Of a stretch of DNA of 64,000 nucleotides, positions 63,707 through 64,000 are shown one piece after another. The stretch is taken from the NCBI RefSeq assembly GCF_000369405.1, contig NZ_KB850000.1:310001-374000 (forward strand). The letters run 5' to 3'. This DNA is from Acinetobacter sp. ANC 3929. GTDB taxonomy: Bacteria; Pseudomonadota; Gammaproteobacteria; Pseudomonadales; Moraxellaceae. Each line of letters begins with the position of its first letter. The first letter of the stretch is position 1. The position numbers and the translations under genes are program-made. The notes below the pieces were generated by a model. That model was not told where the DNA came from. It saw only the letters and a list, made by a program, of their open reading frames with translations, and searched no databases.

Positions 63707-64000
63707 ATGTTATATTCATTGGCTCGCCCTTTGTTGTTTACTTTAGCGCCAGAGCGTGCACATGAACTGACACTCTCTATGCTAGATAAGGCCCATAAAC
63801 TCGGCTTTATGCATCAGAAAGTTGCTGCAAAACCTGTGAGCTGTATGGGAATTGAATTCCCAAATCCTGTCGGTCTTGCTGCTGGCTTGGATAAAAATGG
63901 CGCACATATTGATGCACTAGCAGCATTAGGTTTTGGTTTTATCGAGATTGGAACCATTACACCGCGTCCACAAGCGGGCAACCCTCAACCACGTTTATTC
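63707..64000 (+). CDS. pyrD: Dihydroorotate dehydrogenase (quinone), 5' part
   Basis: The frame from ATG 63707 is open to the window end (98 codons). It reads [20 protein letters not shown], then the membrane-associating N-terminal helices of class 2 enzymes, [23 protein letters not shown] and [19 protein letters not shown], all hallmarks of FMN-dependent PyrD of pyrimidine synthesis. The C-terminus is cut off by the window edge. Confidence 0.95.
   Translation, partial: MLYSLARPLLFTLAPERAHELTLSMLDKAHKLGFMHQKVAAKPVSCMGIEFPNPVGLAAGLDKNGAHIDALAALGFGFIEIGTITPRPQAGNPQPRLF

Overview
The window is an AT-rich gammaproteobacterial chromosome segment that looks like Acinetobacter. The best markers are an AceI-type efflux protein divergent from an AceR-like LysR regulator, an isc operon in the order iscR-iscS-iscU-iscA-hscB-hscA-fdx with no iscX at the end, a CPA2 antiporter, and an SmvA/SmvR pair. 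The species cannot be fixed from sequence reading alone. The DNA is almost entirely core chromosome. I see no insertion sequence, prophage, CRISPR array, tRNA or rRNA; the only stable RNA gene I recognise is the 4.5S SRP RNA.

Layout. 1-5.2 kb: the 3' end of a CHMI-family isomerase gene, an AraC/GyrI regulator, thiM behind a zinc-ribbon protein, and two tandem DUF2147 secreted proteins. 5.6-11.3 kb: pepN, a dienelactone-hydrolase-like gene with its own palindrome-marked promoter, an RDD membrane protein, then a structured leader followed by an outer-membrane-barrel gene and mgtC. 11.4-18.4 kb: a CPA2 antiporter, a BenE transporter, leuE, tal, the aceR/aceI pair and a tautomerase. 18.5-25.1 kb: mfd, a HIT protein, a class III adenylate cyclase and a tail-anchored unknown. 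25.2-30.6 kb: the whole isc operon on the minus strand behind a promoter with a consensus IscR type 1 site. 30.6-38.6 kb: an SCP2/UbiJ-like protein, a phasin, hupB, ppiD, cpoB, ffs, recX, recA, hslR and a YrfG-like phosphatase. 38.6-48 kb: cysQ, a histidine phosphatase, a large metzincin-type lipoprotein with a lectin-like tail, an orphan 420-residue protein, rpsT, and a four-gene plus-strand group including rraA.

48-53.6 kb holds a thiolase gene divergent from a FabG4-like reductase, a MaoC-like dehydratase and a serine hydrolase; this parallels the fabG4-htdX-fadA2 set of mycobacteria and probably serves acyl-CoA (fatty acid or polyester) metabolism. 53.6-56.3 kb holds an acetyltransferase and TetR regulator divergent from an SmvA-type exporter, with two matching 16-bp operators bracketing the promoter. 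56.3-64 kb holds yceF-type maf, a DUF2237 gene, pgk, two small lipoproteins, a YdjA-like nitroreductase, gpsA, sixA, gspL, gspM and the 5' end of pyrD.

The most interesting items are the HEIGH-type lipoprotein metalloprotease (a candidate type II secretion substrate), the leader ORF with two mutually exclusive hairpins upstream of the barrel gene and mgtC, the twin operators at smvA, the operator-like palindrome at 8272-8289, and a thiolase with a Ser/Thr/Ala/Lys-rich N-terminal extension and two possible starts. I did not find a clear new multi-gene defence or mobile system.
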